Below, piece by piece: positions 8,322-16,405 of a DNA stretch of 64,000 bases. The notes beneath the pieces were generated by a model. The model saw only the letters and a list, made by a program, of their open reading frames with translations. It did no database searches and was not told the origin of the DNA. Where the stretch lies: assembly GCF_001957135.1 (NCBI RefSeq), contig NZ_MPHK01000001.1, positions 62,001 to 126,000 of the forward strand. Direction: 5' to 3'. How positions within the stretch are numbered: position 1 is the stretch's first letter; every line of letters begins with the position of its first letter. Position numbers and translations under genes: made by a program. The stretch comes from Shewanella sp. UCD-KL21. GTDB lineage: Bacteria > Pseudomonadota > Gammaproteobacteria > Enterobacterales > Shewanellaceae.

Positions 8322-9686
8322 ATGTTTATTGGTTTTGATTACGGCAGTGCAAACTGCTCAGTGGGTATCGAGCAAGATGGTCAGGTGACACTTATTCCGA
8401 TTAATGGTGATAGTTGTTTCTTATCTTCAACCTTATATGCCATGGATAGAGAACTTATCGCTGAAGCTGTTTATCACCGCATTGCGGATGAGTTAAAACC
8501 ACAATATGGCCACTTGCGGTCATCGCAATTAAGCCGCGCAAGACAAGTCCGTCATGAGTTGGATATTTACCCTGACGAGCAAGTGGTGTTTGTCGGCCCC
8601 GAAGCAATTGAAGCCTATTTGGAATTACCCGATGAAGGTTTTTACGTCCGGTCACCAAAATCATTTTTAGGTGCCAGCGGTTTAAGAGTCGATCAAGTGG
8701 CGCTATTTGAAGATATTGTCACCTTAATGATGCTGGAAGTGATGTCTCGGGCGAAAGCTGTAATTAACGCGCCGATCACCAAAGCGGTTATTGGCCGACC
8801 AGTTAACTTTCAAGGTGTTGGCGGCGAGCAAAGTAATCAGCAAGCACAGGCTATTTTAGAAACTGCGGCCAAAAGGGCAGGCTTTGAACAGGTCAGCTTT
8901 TTATTTGAACCCATGGCTGCGGCGATGGATTATGAAGCGTCAATGACCTCCCACAAAACCGTACTCGTGGTTGATGTTGGCGGCGGCACCACCGATTGTT
9001 CAATGGTAAAAATGGGCCCAGATTTACAACATAAAAGCGATCGCAGTGATGATGTGCTAGGCCATAGTGGTCAGCGTGTTGGCGGTAACGATCTTGATAT
9101 TGCCGTGGCCATGAACTGCTTTATGCCGCATTTAGGCCTAGGCTCTACATTAAAAAATAACCTTACAGTGCCGCGACAACCATTTTGGAATGGCGTTGCT
9201 GTTAATGACATTAGTGCTCAGCGAGAATTTGGCTCTATTGCGACGGCCAAACTAATTGACGAGCTCATCAAAGATGCCGAGCAACCAGCATTAATAAAAC
9301 GGCTTAAGTCATTACGTTTACATCAAATGAGTTATCAATTTGTCCGTCAAGCAGAGCAGTGCAAAATTGGCCTGTCACAGCAGACAGACTTTGATACAGA
9401 TTTATCCTTTATTGAAGCGGATTTTGAGATTAATGTCTTACAGGGCGCCTTTGAAGCTGCAGTTCAGCAACCAGTGAGTAAATTGATTACTATCATGAAT
9501 CAAGCTGTTGAGTCAGCAGGCACAGAGCCCGATGTGGTCTATGTCACTGGCGGTACGGCAAAAAGCCCGGTGATCCATCAATGTATTTCAAGACAATTTA
9601 GTGAAGCTGAAATTATTGTCGGCGACCATTTTGGTAGTGTTACCAGTGGTTTAGTGCGTTGGGCGGGTAAAGTTTTTCAGCACTAA
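8322..9686 (+). CDS. yegD: Hsp70-like putative chaperone YegD
   Basis: 454 residues with the actin/Hsp70 ATPase fold: phosphate-1 motif MFIGFDYGSANCSVGI at the N terminus, FEPMAAAMDY, phosphate-2 VLVVDVGGGTTDCSM near residue 215, and the adenosine motif VVYVTGGTAKSP near 410. It ends soon after the nucleotide-binding domain and lacks the substrate-binding and lid domains of DnaK, as E. coli YegD does. Function is unproven; a folding or sequestering role is inferred from the fold. A single gene with an AGGAAG-like site. An 8-bp tandem repeat lies directly downstream. Confidence 0.92.
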   Translation: MFIGFDYGSANCSVGIEQDGQVTLIPINGDSCFLSSTLYAMDRELIAEAVYHRIADELKPQYGHLRSSQLSRARQVRHELDIYPDEQVVFVGPEAIEAYLELPDEGFYVRSPKSFLGASGLRVDQVALFEDIVTLMMLEVMSRAKAVINAPITKAVIGRPVNFQGVGGEQSNQQAQAILETAAKRAGFEQVSFLFEPMAAAMDYEASMTSHKTVLVVDVGGGTTDCSMVKMGPDLQHKSDRSDDVLGHSGQRVGGNDLDIAVAMNCFMPHLGLGSTLKNNLTVPRQPFWNGVAVNDISAQREFGSIATAKLIDELIKDAEQPALIKRLKSLRLHQMSYQFVRQAEQCKIGLSQQTDFDTDLSFIEADFEINVLQGAFEAAVQQPVSKLITIMNQAVESAGTEPDVVYVTGGTAKSPVIHQCISRQFSEAEIIVGDHFGSVTSGLVRWAGKVFQH

Positions 9687-9710
9687 CTTGTTAGCTGTGA
9701 TTTAATGGTA

Positions 9711-9746
9711 AGCATTTAAGCATTTAAGCATTTAAGCATTTAAGCA
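9711..9746. repeat. Tandem 8-bp repeat (AGCATTTA) x4
   Basis: Four exact head-to-tail copies of AGCATTTA followed by a broken fifth, between yegD and the creA-like gene. It looks like a slippage-prone microsatellite with no coding role. Confidence 0.9.
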
Positions 9747-9799
9747 TAAGCCAGCTACAACAGGTGTTATTCATCGTGTTGTAGCCATTAAGGATAAAC

Positions 9800-10309
9800 A
9801 TGAATATGGTTCGAGCAATGATTCAAAACACGCCGGTCAATAAAATAACTGCGATGGCATTAGTGCTAGGGACTAGCTTATTAACCATGAGTTGCAGTGA
9901 CGATGTGGGCAAAGTGAGTTTAGGGATGTTTACCACCAAAGACATTAAACTGAACAAGATGGTTGACCCGTTAGTACCAGGGGTAACTTGTCATGTTGCC
10001 AGTATTGAAGCGGATTTAAGCTTTTCAGATCCATCCGATTCATCTATTTCATGTCGTCAAACCGGTGAAATCACCTCGCAAATGATCGAGGCTATTGATA
10101 AGTCGCCCTCAGGTGAGATTGTATTTAAAAAGTCTAAAAGTATTTTCTTTAAAACCATGAAAATCAGACGTATTTTAGATGCAGAAAATCAAACTCTGAT
10201 GTATGTGTCTTATTCGACCAAGGAAACATCGGGTAGTTATAAACACAGCTTATCGACCGTGCCATTATGGGGCACTAAAGCTTATCAACAGCCACAAGCA
10301 GCGTACTAG
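9800..10309 (+). CDS. creA: CreA-family exported protein
   Basis: 169 residues. The N terminus has a hydrophobic stretch (about 17-30) ending in LLTMSC, so it is exported and possibly lipidated at Cys 32. The -3 residue is Thr, which is weak for a lipobox. The body follows the CreA family: PGVTCHVASIEAD, SSISCRQTGEI, GEIVFKKSKSIFFKTMKIRRILDAENQTLMYVSYS, and a terminal SLSTVPLW. The two spaced Cys (about 75 and 94) probably form a disulfide. The family has no established biochemical function. AAGGA lies 8 bases before the ATG. Followed after 44 nt by the zinc-ribbon gene. Confidence 0.8.
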   Translation: MNMVRAMIQNTPVNKITAMALVLGTSLLTMSCSDDVGKVSLGMFTTKDIKLNKMVDPLVPGVTCHVASIEADLSFSDPSDSSISCRQTGEITSQMIEAIDKSPSGEIVFKKSKSIFFKTMKIRRILDAENQTLMYVSYSTKETSGSYKHSLSTVPLWGTKAYQQPQAAY

Positions 10310-10353
10310 TTTTTAAACTAATTCAGATAAATTTTACAGCATGAGGAGGGGAA

Positions 10354-10836
10354 ATGGATTGTCCTTATTGTAAACAACAGCTTCATGCTGACGCACTAAA
10401 GTGTGGCCATTGCTTAGAATATTTATCGGGTCATATTTGTCCCGATTGTTACAGCAGCTTGCCTAAAGATGCCGTGGTTTGCCGTCATTGTCATTATCGC
10501 TTTAGTCAGTTGTCCATTGATGAAACTGAGCTGGCAATGACCTTTAAAGCAGAGTTATTAGCCTCGGTTTTGTTTCGATTTAGATTATTACCCCAAGAAA
10601 TTACCACCGATGTGGATAAAATTTGCATTAACTCACCGGGGTTATTTCGCTTATGGAATAACACCGATGAAGTGCCGTGGAATAAAGTTGCTGGATTTAA
10701 TTATCGCAGCGGCATGATTTGGGATCGCATCGAAATTGAAACCCGCGGCCAAAAGCCCAGTGTTATTGTAGGTTTATCTAAACAAAATAGTCAGCAGTTA
10801 CGCAAAGTGCTGCAATCTATTGTTAACGCTAATTAA
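10354..10836 (+). CDS. Double zinc-ribbon protein of unknown function
   Basis: 160 residues. The first 46 carry four CxxC pairs: CPYC (3-6), CGHC (17-20), CPDC (29-32) and CRHC (43-46). These would bind two zinc ions, as in the double zinc ribbon (DZR) module. The rest has no recognisable catalytic motif; it contains a beta-rich stretch (VDKICINSPGLFRLWNN, then WNKVAGFNYRSG) that resembles a PH-like domain, an inference from pattern only. GAGGAGGGG is a very strong ribosome site. It probably shares a transcript with creA. Cytoplasmic, function unknown. Confidence 0.7.
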   Translation: MDCPYCKQQLHADALKCGHCLEYLSGHICPDCYSSLPKDAVVCRHCHYRFSQLSIDETELAMTFKAELLASVLFRFRLLPQEITTDVDKICINSPGLFRLWNNTDEVPWNKVAGFNYRSGMIWDRIEIETRGQKPSVIVGLSKQNSQQLRKVLQSIVNAN

Positions 10837-10845
10837 CTTGTCTAC

Positions 10846-10888
10846 CCGTCAGATTATTATTTGAAATAATTAGATAATAATCTGACGG
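10846..10888. terminator. 14-bp inverted repeat between convergent genes
   Basis: Arms CCGTCAGATTATTA (10846-10859) and its exact complement (10875-10888) with a 15-nt AT loop. T tracts are short, so termination is likely but not certain. Confidence 0.6.
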
Positions 10889-10959
10889 CTTTAAAGCGAA
10901 AACTGACAGGCCTCTCCAGCCATAGTCAATGTGTTAAGTTGCAGCAACAAAGTCGGTCT

Positions 10960-12441
10960 TTAAACAGACGTCTCAACTTCTTGGTGATTTACTGCATCGT
11001 GTTGCTCTGCTTTACGTAGCATTAGCGCAATCACTTTCGAGCACACTAAAGCCACCGCGACCATCACTACCGCCATAATAGTTAACATTTGAAAGTAGTC
11101 ACCATACATGTTTTGGGCGATGTCTTGGGTTAGGACTTGTCCTTTTTCAAGGGCGATATGAGTTGATAGTACCGCGCCCACAATACCACTTAATGCGATG
11201 GCCACTGAAAATAGGCTAACAGAAAAGTTTTCAATATGTGCGGGGGCAACCGACAAAATAAATGCCACTACCATAGAGCCGACAATCACTTCAGCAAGGG
11301 CTTGAAATAAGTGCACTGCAAAAAAGACTTCAGGTCTAATGGTGACATCTGGGCCGATGTTTGAGATGAAATAGGTTAATATTCCAAATGCGATAGCTGT
11401 CATTACAAACGCCACCGACACCTTGGTTGCAGTCGACAGGTTAATGCCTTTTTTCTCTAAGGCTGCAAACGCCATGGCGACCACAGGACCGCCCACCATA
11501 CACCAGAGTGGGTTCATCGCCATTGCCGCTTCAGGTTGCAGTGGAATAAAACCAAACAAATTACCGCTCAGGGTATTAATGGCAACAATGTTCATTGATG
11601 TCATCATTTGTCCGTAATACACGAAAAAACAGGTCGTTAAAAAGGTCGCAATCAAAATGGTGCCCATTCTAAGCTTCTCTGCGTGACCGACCTGAAACAT
11701 CAAAGCAATGAAGTAACCGATTGCCATTAAGCCAATGGCATAAACGATATTTTGTCCAATCTCCATGTTAGAGAACATGAAAAAGACCAAGCCCACCATG
11801 GCGAAAGAAATAGCAGCAAAGCCAAACCAGGCTTTAATTGATAGTGATTTTTGATCGATAGGTTTTCCAAGAGTTGAAAACGGCTTTTTGAGCACCACAA
11901 GAACCAATAGGGCAACTGCTGCCAGTATGGCAGAAAGCATGAAGCCGCCAGTAAAGCCAATATACAGAATTAACATCGGGAACAGATATTGACCAGCAAA
12001 GGCGCCAATATTATTGACCGAATAATTAATAGGAAAACCCTGTTCAAACTCTTTTTGAGAGTTAAATGTTCTTCTGTAAAGGCTTGGATAAGATGGGGAC
12101 ATCAATCCGCGGCCATAACTTGCCAGAGCAATACCTGCCATTGCGGTGGGGACATGTAATGAGGATGCGCCCACGACCAGTAGAATATAACCTGCAACAA
12201 ATGCGGCATAACTAATGGTGAGGGAGCGATAAGCACCGAGTAATTTATCGGCGATAAAACCGCCAGCGATAGCAAAAAGAGGCCCGATAGCGGCGAATGC
12301 GCCGACAACCATCATGGTCTCAGATTCACCGTAATTAAGTACCTCTAGAAAAAAGCGCGTTAGGCTGACGAGCACGCCATAAAAAGATAAGCCAAATAGC
12401 ATTTGGCAAAGCATCATCGACTTATTGAGTTTGTTCCACAT
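10960..12441 (-). CDS. POT/MFS-type transporter lacking the proton-coupling motif
   Basis: 493 residues, about 14 hydrophobic helices. The layout and the segments FGLSFYGVLVSL (helix 1), GGFIADKLLGAYRS (loop 2-3), ALASYGRGLMSPSYPSLYRRTF and FPINYSVNNIGAFAGQYLFPML (helices 4-5) resemble the proton-dependent oligopeptide transporter family. However, helix 1 lacks the ExxERF(Y)Y motif that couples peptide to proton movement: the matching place reads MLCQMLFGLSFYG. It may move a different solute or use another coupling residue. It stands alone on the minus strand with a 384-nt upstream gap. A generic MFS permease is the alternative. Confidence 0.7.
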   Translation of the reverse strand: MWNKLNKSMMLCQMLFGLSFYGVLVSLTRFFLEVLNYGESETMMVVGAFAAIGPLFAIAGGFIADKLLGAYRSLTISYAAFVAGYILLVVGASSLHVPTAMAGIALASYGRGLMSPSYPSLYRRTFNSQKEFEQGFPINYSVNNIGAFAGQYLFPMLILYIGFTGGFMLSAILAAVALLVLVVLKKPFSTLGKPIDQKSLSIKAWFGFAAISFAMVGLVFFMFSNMEIGQNIVYAIGLMAIGYFIALMFQVGHAEKLRMGTILIATFLTTCFFVYYGQMMTSMNIVAINTLSGNLFGFIPLQPEAAMAMNPLWCMVGGPVVAMAFAALEKKGINLSTATKVSVAFVMTAIAFGILTYFISNIGPDVTIRPEVFFAVHLFQALAEVIVGSMVVAFILSVAPAHIENFSVSLFSVAIALSGIVGAVLSTHIALEKGQVLTQDIAQNMYGDYFQMLTIMAVVMVAVALVCSKVIALMLRKAEQHDAVNHQEVETSV

Positions 12442-12825
12442 TTTTAAAGACTCGTTATATGTATGAGACTAATCGTCATCGCCTATGTACACAGTGATAC
12501 AGGGAGATGTCAGACGTTCATATCTTGGTTGCAGCGCGAGATTTGGCGAAAATTAGCAATTGTTTGTCGATCATTTAAATCGCTTTTGTAGGACGAGCCC
12601 CTTCAAAAAGGTTAAATATTTTAATAGAAGTGATAAAAAGCAGCTTAGTTAATATTGAGTATATGCAGCTGAGTCCTGCATATACTCAAGGGACTTATTT
12701 TAAAACAGTGACATAAACTATATTTTGCTGACGATAAGTCTGCTTGTTGTCATAAAGCCGCACTGGAATGCGTCAAAACTATATTAAAGCAAGCTTAGAT
12801 ATTTGTTTGCTTAAATTAATAGGCT
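12442..12825. other. Intergenic region upstream of the POT-like gene
   Basis: A 384-bp non-coding stretch between two minus-strand genes. It must hold the POT-like promoter. The only structure seen is the perfect inverted repeat listed at 12655-12689. No riboswitch or small gene recognised. Confidence 0.6.
12655..12689. repeat. Perfect 14-bp inverted repeat
   Basis: TTGAGTATATGCAG (12655-12668) and its exact complement (12676-12689) with a 7-nt loop CTGAGTC. There is no T run on either side, so it is more like an operator or RNA-stability hairpin than a terminator. Confidence 0.7.
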
Positions 12826-13542
12826 TTACACGTCTGGATGATTTTTGACCGCATTTTGCACCAGTAAATAGGCGCGACAGTAATTAAATATGCCGCCTAA
12901 TAGAAACAGGATACTGCCCAACATATATTGCCAAGCAAGAAAGTTGAGAATAAGTAGATGATCATTTGGCGATTCAAAAGCCCATAAATAAGGGATGGAG
13001 GCCATACCATAGAGAACTGACCCAATAATAAAGGTGATTGCGGTTAGGTTCATCAATTGCAGTAATTGCACCGATTCAGCCTTGATAATCAATAACACAT
13101 TGGCTGCAGCGCCAAGTACAAACAATGTACTGCCAATGATAAACAACCAAGTGCCGAGGATCAGATCATCAACCGCAGGGAAATAAGATATTCGGCCAAA
13201 AACAAAACATAGGGTACCCAACAGATAACTGATACCTGCAAAATATTCTAGCTTCAAATCAATCCCGTGGGATGACTGGCTTTTCCAATGTCGCCTGATT
13301 TCAGCCATATCGTGAACATTAACCGCTAAGTAAATCAGCGACGCAGCAAGAAATAACCAACCGCCTATATGGGCATACTCAGCTTGGCTAGGGAAAAAGA
13401 AGAAACTGCCAATAACAAAAAGAATACCACCGACTTTATAAGCGATCGCATTAATGGTTTCCCAGCGAAACTGTGCTCTAAGTTCTTTCTTATTTGCAGT
13501 CAAATTAAGAATACGTCGACGATTTGAAAAAATATGCGGCAT
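12826..13542 (-). CDS. YrhK-like triple-repeat membrane protein
   Basis: 238 residues with three tandem copies of a two-helix unit of the YrhK type, roughly residues 30-75, 96-150 and 160-225. Each has an (A/T)xxxxxGxxLFxxGS-like first helix, a short aromatic loop, and a second helix (VGGILFVIGSFFFFPS; LLGTLCFVFGRISYFP; IIGSVLYGMASIPYLW). The N terminus is basic and cytoplasmic by the positive-inside rule. Function unknown. It is flanked by long non-coding stretches on both sides and is probably monocistronic. Confidence 0.75.
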   Translation of the reverse strand: MPHIFSNRRRILNLTANKKELRAQFRWETINAIAYKVGGILFVIGSFFFFPSQAEYAHIGGWLFLAASLIYLAVNVHDMAEIRRHWKSQSSHGIDLKLEYFAGISYLLGTLCFVFGRISYFPAVDDLILGTWLFIIGSTLFVLGAAANVLLIIKAESVQLLQLMNLTAITFIIGSVLYGMASIPYLWAFESPNDHLLILNFLAWQYMLGSILFLLGGIFNYCRAYLLVQNAVKNHPDV

Positions 13543-14380
13543 GTTTTATCTCGGTTCTATAGTTAAGGCATTGCTTTAATTAGTTTAACTGGATACTGAC
13601 TGTAATCGTGTAATTTAAAACACATTTAATTGAGTCATTACAATCTTTAAAAAAGTGATGGATTATAGCATGACTCTGTCTTAAGTTTATTTAATTTTCT
13701 CATAATCTTTAAACGCATCAAGAAAAATGATTAACTGATCTTTGAAGTAAACTAGGATCCTAAGTCGTCTAAATTATAAGCAACTTAAATCCCAGCCATA
13801 AATGGCTTCTCCTGCATGATAAACCTTACCTGTGATGAAGTGACATGACCAAGACCAGCTAATTTCAGCCATAGTTTGAAATTTCATAACACAGGCAACC
13901 GACTCTTAAGTAAATTCAAGCATAGGTTTGTTCCAATCTAAAACTTCGAATCTGATACTTTTCGACACTATTTTTATCGCCATGCTTGTTTCATTATGAC
14001 TTGTAGTGCAGTTATGATTTGTTGTCTTTGGTTTGTTCAAACTGTTATTGCTTTTTTAGACCGTGATCGTTTTTAGTGGCAAAAAAGCAAGTTAGATGTT
14101 GCATATAAATAAAGTCAAAGCGTTGATGCTTGTGAGCGGCTATAGTCATGCTCTTGCATGCATGCCTAATTAGGTTGGGCCTAATAAGTATTTTGCATTG
14201 AGACTAAATGGCTTTAATCTTTTCTCACGCAAAGCAGCTTTGTTCAGCAAGTGACTTAAACGATCACAAAACCGCTAGCGATGCTCGTAAAAAAACTTTA
14301 GTCAACTCTAACTTAACTTCTTAGCAATGCGTTCCTGCTTTGAAGTTCACCTATATTAACAACGTAAACTGGATAATGAG
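13543..14380. other. 838-bp gap without recognisable gene
   Basis: No convincing reading frame on either strand. It contains TTGCTTTTTT (14048-14057) facing AAAAAAGCAA (14081-14090), a small palindrome CCTAATTAGG (14165-14174), and a 37-codon minus-strand frame (13774-13887) without a ribosome site. It may be a decayed gene or host an unannotated small RNA. Confidence 0.6.
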
Positions 14381-14959
14381 ATGAATTCAATAATAGACGG
14401 TATAGATTACGGACCGTTAGCACAACTAATAGGTAAGTGGTCAGGTAGTAAAGGCCTTGATAAGGCTCCTGATAATCAAGCCAATATAGATGAAAGTAAG
14501 TTTACAGATGAACTAACATTTTCTGTTGCAGGATCATCCCAAAATGCTGAAGAGCAAGATTTAGTGTCGGTAAAATATCACCATGTTATCAGGCGTACTG
14601 AAAATGGATTGATTTTCCATGATCAAATCGGCCATTGGATCTATGAGCCAAGTACTGAAACTATTATGCATTCGCTTACTATACCAAGAGCTGTTTGTGT
14701 TCTAGCTGGAGGTAAATTTCAGCACATAAACGGTGAGAGTATATTTAATGTTGAAGCTCAGGCTGGAAGTGAAACGTTTGGCATTTTGCAATCACCATTT
14801 ATGATTGAAAAGGCCAAGACTGAATCATTTAAAATGCAATTAAGTGTCAAGCATAATGAGCTTAAATACCGTGAAGTGATGCAGTTGCATATTTACGGTA
14901 AAGACTTCGAGCATATTGATGAAAGTACTCTTCATCGAGTTACTTATGATTTTGATTAA
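14381..14959 (+). CDS. Nitrobindin-like heme-binding beta-barrel protein
   Basis: 192 residues. It opens with LAQLIGKWSGSKGLDKAP, a form of the GxWxGxG entry motif of the THAP4/nitrobindin (PF08768-like) ten-stranded barrel. It continues with alternating strands, FHDQIGHWIYEPSTETIMHSLTIPRAVCVLAGG, and ends STLHRVTYDF, where the His near the C terminus is at the place of the proximal heme ligand in nitrobindins. Members bind ferric heme and react with nitric oxide or peroxynitrite. Cytoplasmic, no signal. Monocistronic, converging on metC across a strong terminator. Confidence 0.72.
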   Translation: MNSIIDGIDYGPLAQLIGKWSGSKGLDKAPDNQANIDESKFTDELTFSVAGSSQNAEEQDLVSVKYHHVIRRTENGLIFHDQIGHWIYEPSTETIMHSLTIPRAVCVLAGGKFQHINGESIFNVEAQAGSETFGILQSPFMIEKAKTESFKMQLSVKHNELKYREVMQLHIYGKDFEHIDESTLHRVTYDFD

Positions 14960-15018
14960 ATATGTCACTGAAGCGATCAACATTCAGTTGCTGAGGGGCC
15001 AGTAATCTATTTTTTAGC

Positions 15019-15048
15019 CATTAAAAAACATTAAAAAACATTAAAAAA
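15019..15048. repeat. Tandem 10-bp repeat CATTAAAAAA x3
   Basis: Three exact copies followed by CATAAAAAA, immediately before the terminator stem. Probably replication slippage. Confidence 0.9.
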
Positions 15049-15051
15049 CAT

Positions 15052-15089
15052 AAAAAAGGCCGAACATACTGCAATGTTCGGCCTTTTTT
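15052..15089. terminator. Bidirectional terminator between nitrobindin-like gene and metC
   Basis: Stem AAAAAAGGCCGAACAT with its complement ATGTTCGGCCTTTTTT and a 6-nt loop; T-rich on both strands. Confidence 0.92.
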
Positions 15090-15128
15090 ATCAATTATTT
15101 ATATTTTTTACATGATCTAAATTAGTGT

Positions 15129-16325
15129 TTAGCGCTTAGATTCAACCTCGTTATACCGCTCAAATGCTGCAGTTAAGTCAGCAATAAGATCATCGGGATC
15201 CTCAAGGCCAACATGTAGGCGAATCAGCGGCTTACTGGTGTCCCAAGAGGTGGCGGTTCTAATTCTATCAATGCCAAATACCCCAAGAATTAAACTCTCA
15301 TAACCGCCCCAAGAAAAGCCCATTTTGAAATGACGCATGTTTTCAACAAAAGCGGTCACAGAGGCTAAGTTGCCTTGTTTAAGTACGAATGAAAATAAGC
15401 CATTCCCACCGCTGAAATCTCGCTTGTAAAACTCATGCCCCGGGCAAGTATCATATGCTGGGTGGCGCAGGTGGTCCACTTCAGTTCTGGTGGCTAACCA
15501 ATTAGCGACCTTTAAGGCATTTTTGTCATGTTGGGCTAATCTGACACCTAAGGTGCGTAAGCCCCTAGCGGCAAGATAAACATCATCTGGTGAAGTGGTT
15601 TGACCCATGATGTAACTGTTTTCACGCAGTTGTTCCCAGCAGGCTTCATTAGCGGTTGCTGTGCCCATCATCACATCAGAGTGACCAACAATGTATTTAG
15701 TGGCAGCTTGAATTGAAATATCAACGCCCATCTCAAATGGACGGCAATTAATTGGCGATGCCCACGTGTTATCGAGCATGACGACCATACCATGTTCGTG
15801 CGCGATACGACTTAGAGTGGGAACATCTTGAATTTCCATGGTGATCGAGCCTGGAGATTCAAGGAATAACACCTTGGTATTGGGTTTAATCAGCGCTTTA
15901 ATCCCTTCGCCAATTAACGGGTCGTAATAGGTGGTTTCAATGCCAAAGCCAGCTAACAGCTTATTACATAAATCGCGGGTAGGTTCGTAAGCATTATCAA
16001 CCATTAATAAATGGTCACCACTTTTTAAAAATGACAATAACGCGCTGCTGATTGCTCCCGCGCCTGACGGATACAAAGCGGTGCCAGCGCCACCTTCAAG
16101 TTCACTGATAGCTTGTTGGAATGAAAAGTGTGTTGGGGTGCCGCGGCGACCATAAAACATTTCGCCATTGGTTTTATTTTTAATGGCAAAACGCATGTCG
16201 TCCATGGTGTCAAACACGACGGTTGAGGCGCGAAATACCGGTGGGTTAATAATCCCTTTGGTGTATTTTTTGTCTCTGCCGACACTAACGATTTGCGTGG
16301 CTAATTTGTCTTGCTGATTGCTCAT
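15129..16325 (-). CDS. metC: Cystathionine beta-lyase
   Basis: 398 residues, PLP-dependent Cys/Met metabolism family (fold type I). Seen: FYGRRGTPTHFSFQ (substrate/PLP phosphate contact from the partner subunit), YPSGAGAISSALLSFL, LDNTWASP with the Asp that pairs with the pyridine nitrogen, and the Schiff-base Lys in AATKYIVGHSDVMMG near residue 209. It cleaves cystathionine to homocysteine, pyruvate and ammonia in methionine synthesis, in the cytoplasm. The length is that of E. coli MetC. GGGAATGA before the ATG serves as ribosome site. Cystathionine gamma-lyase is less likely given the overall MetC-like pattern. Confidence 0.9.
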   Translation of the reverse strand: MSNQQDKLATQIVSVGRDKKYTKGIINPPVFRASTVVFDTMDDMRFAIKNKTNGEMFYGRRGTPTHFSFQQAISELEGGAGTALYPSGAGAISSALLSFLKSGDHLLMVDNAYEPTRDLCNKLLAGFGIETTYYDPLIGEGIKALIKPNTKVLFLESPGSITMEIQDVPTLSRIAHEHGMVVMLDNTWASPINCRPFEMGVDISIQAATKYIVGHSDVMMGTATANEACWEQLRENSYIMGQTTSPDDVYLAARGLRTLGVRLAQHDKNALKVANWLATRTEVDHLRHPAYDTCPGHEFYKRDFSGGNGLFSFVLKQGNLASVTAFVENMRHFKMGFSWGGYESLILGVFGIDRIRTATSWDTSKPLIRLHVGLEDPDDLIADLTAAFERYNEVESKR

Positions 16326-16405
16326 AGATTCATTCCCAACTGGTACAACGGATGTTATGAATTATTGTTTTAGCCATCCTAACATCTATACGGCTAAAAT
16401 AAAGG

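Noticed and set aside
13774..13887. 37-codon minus-strand frame in the large gap
   Set aside because: No ribosome site and no family resemblance; too short to support alone.
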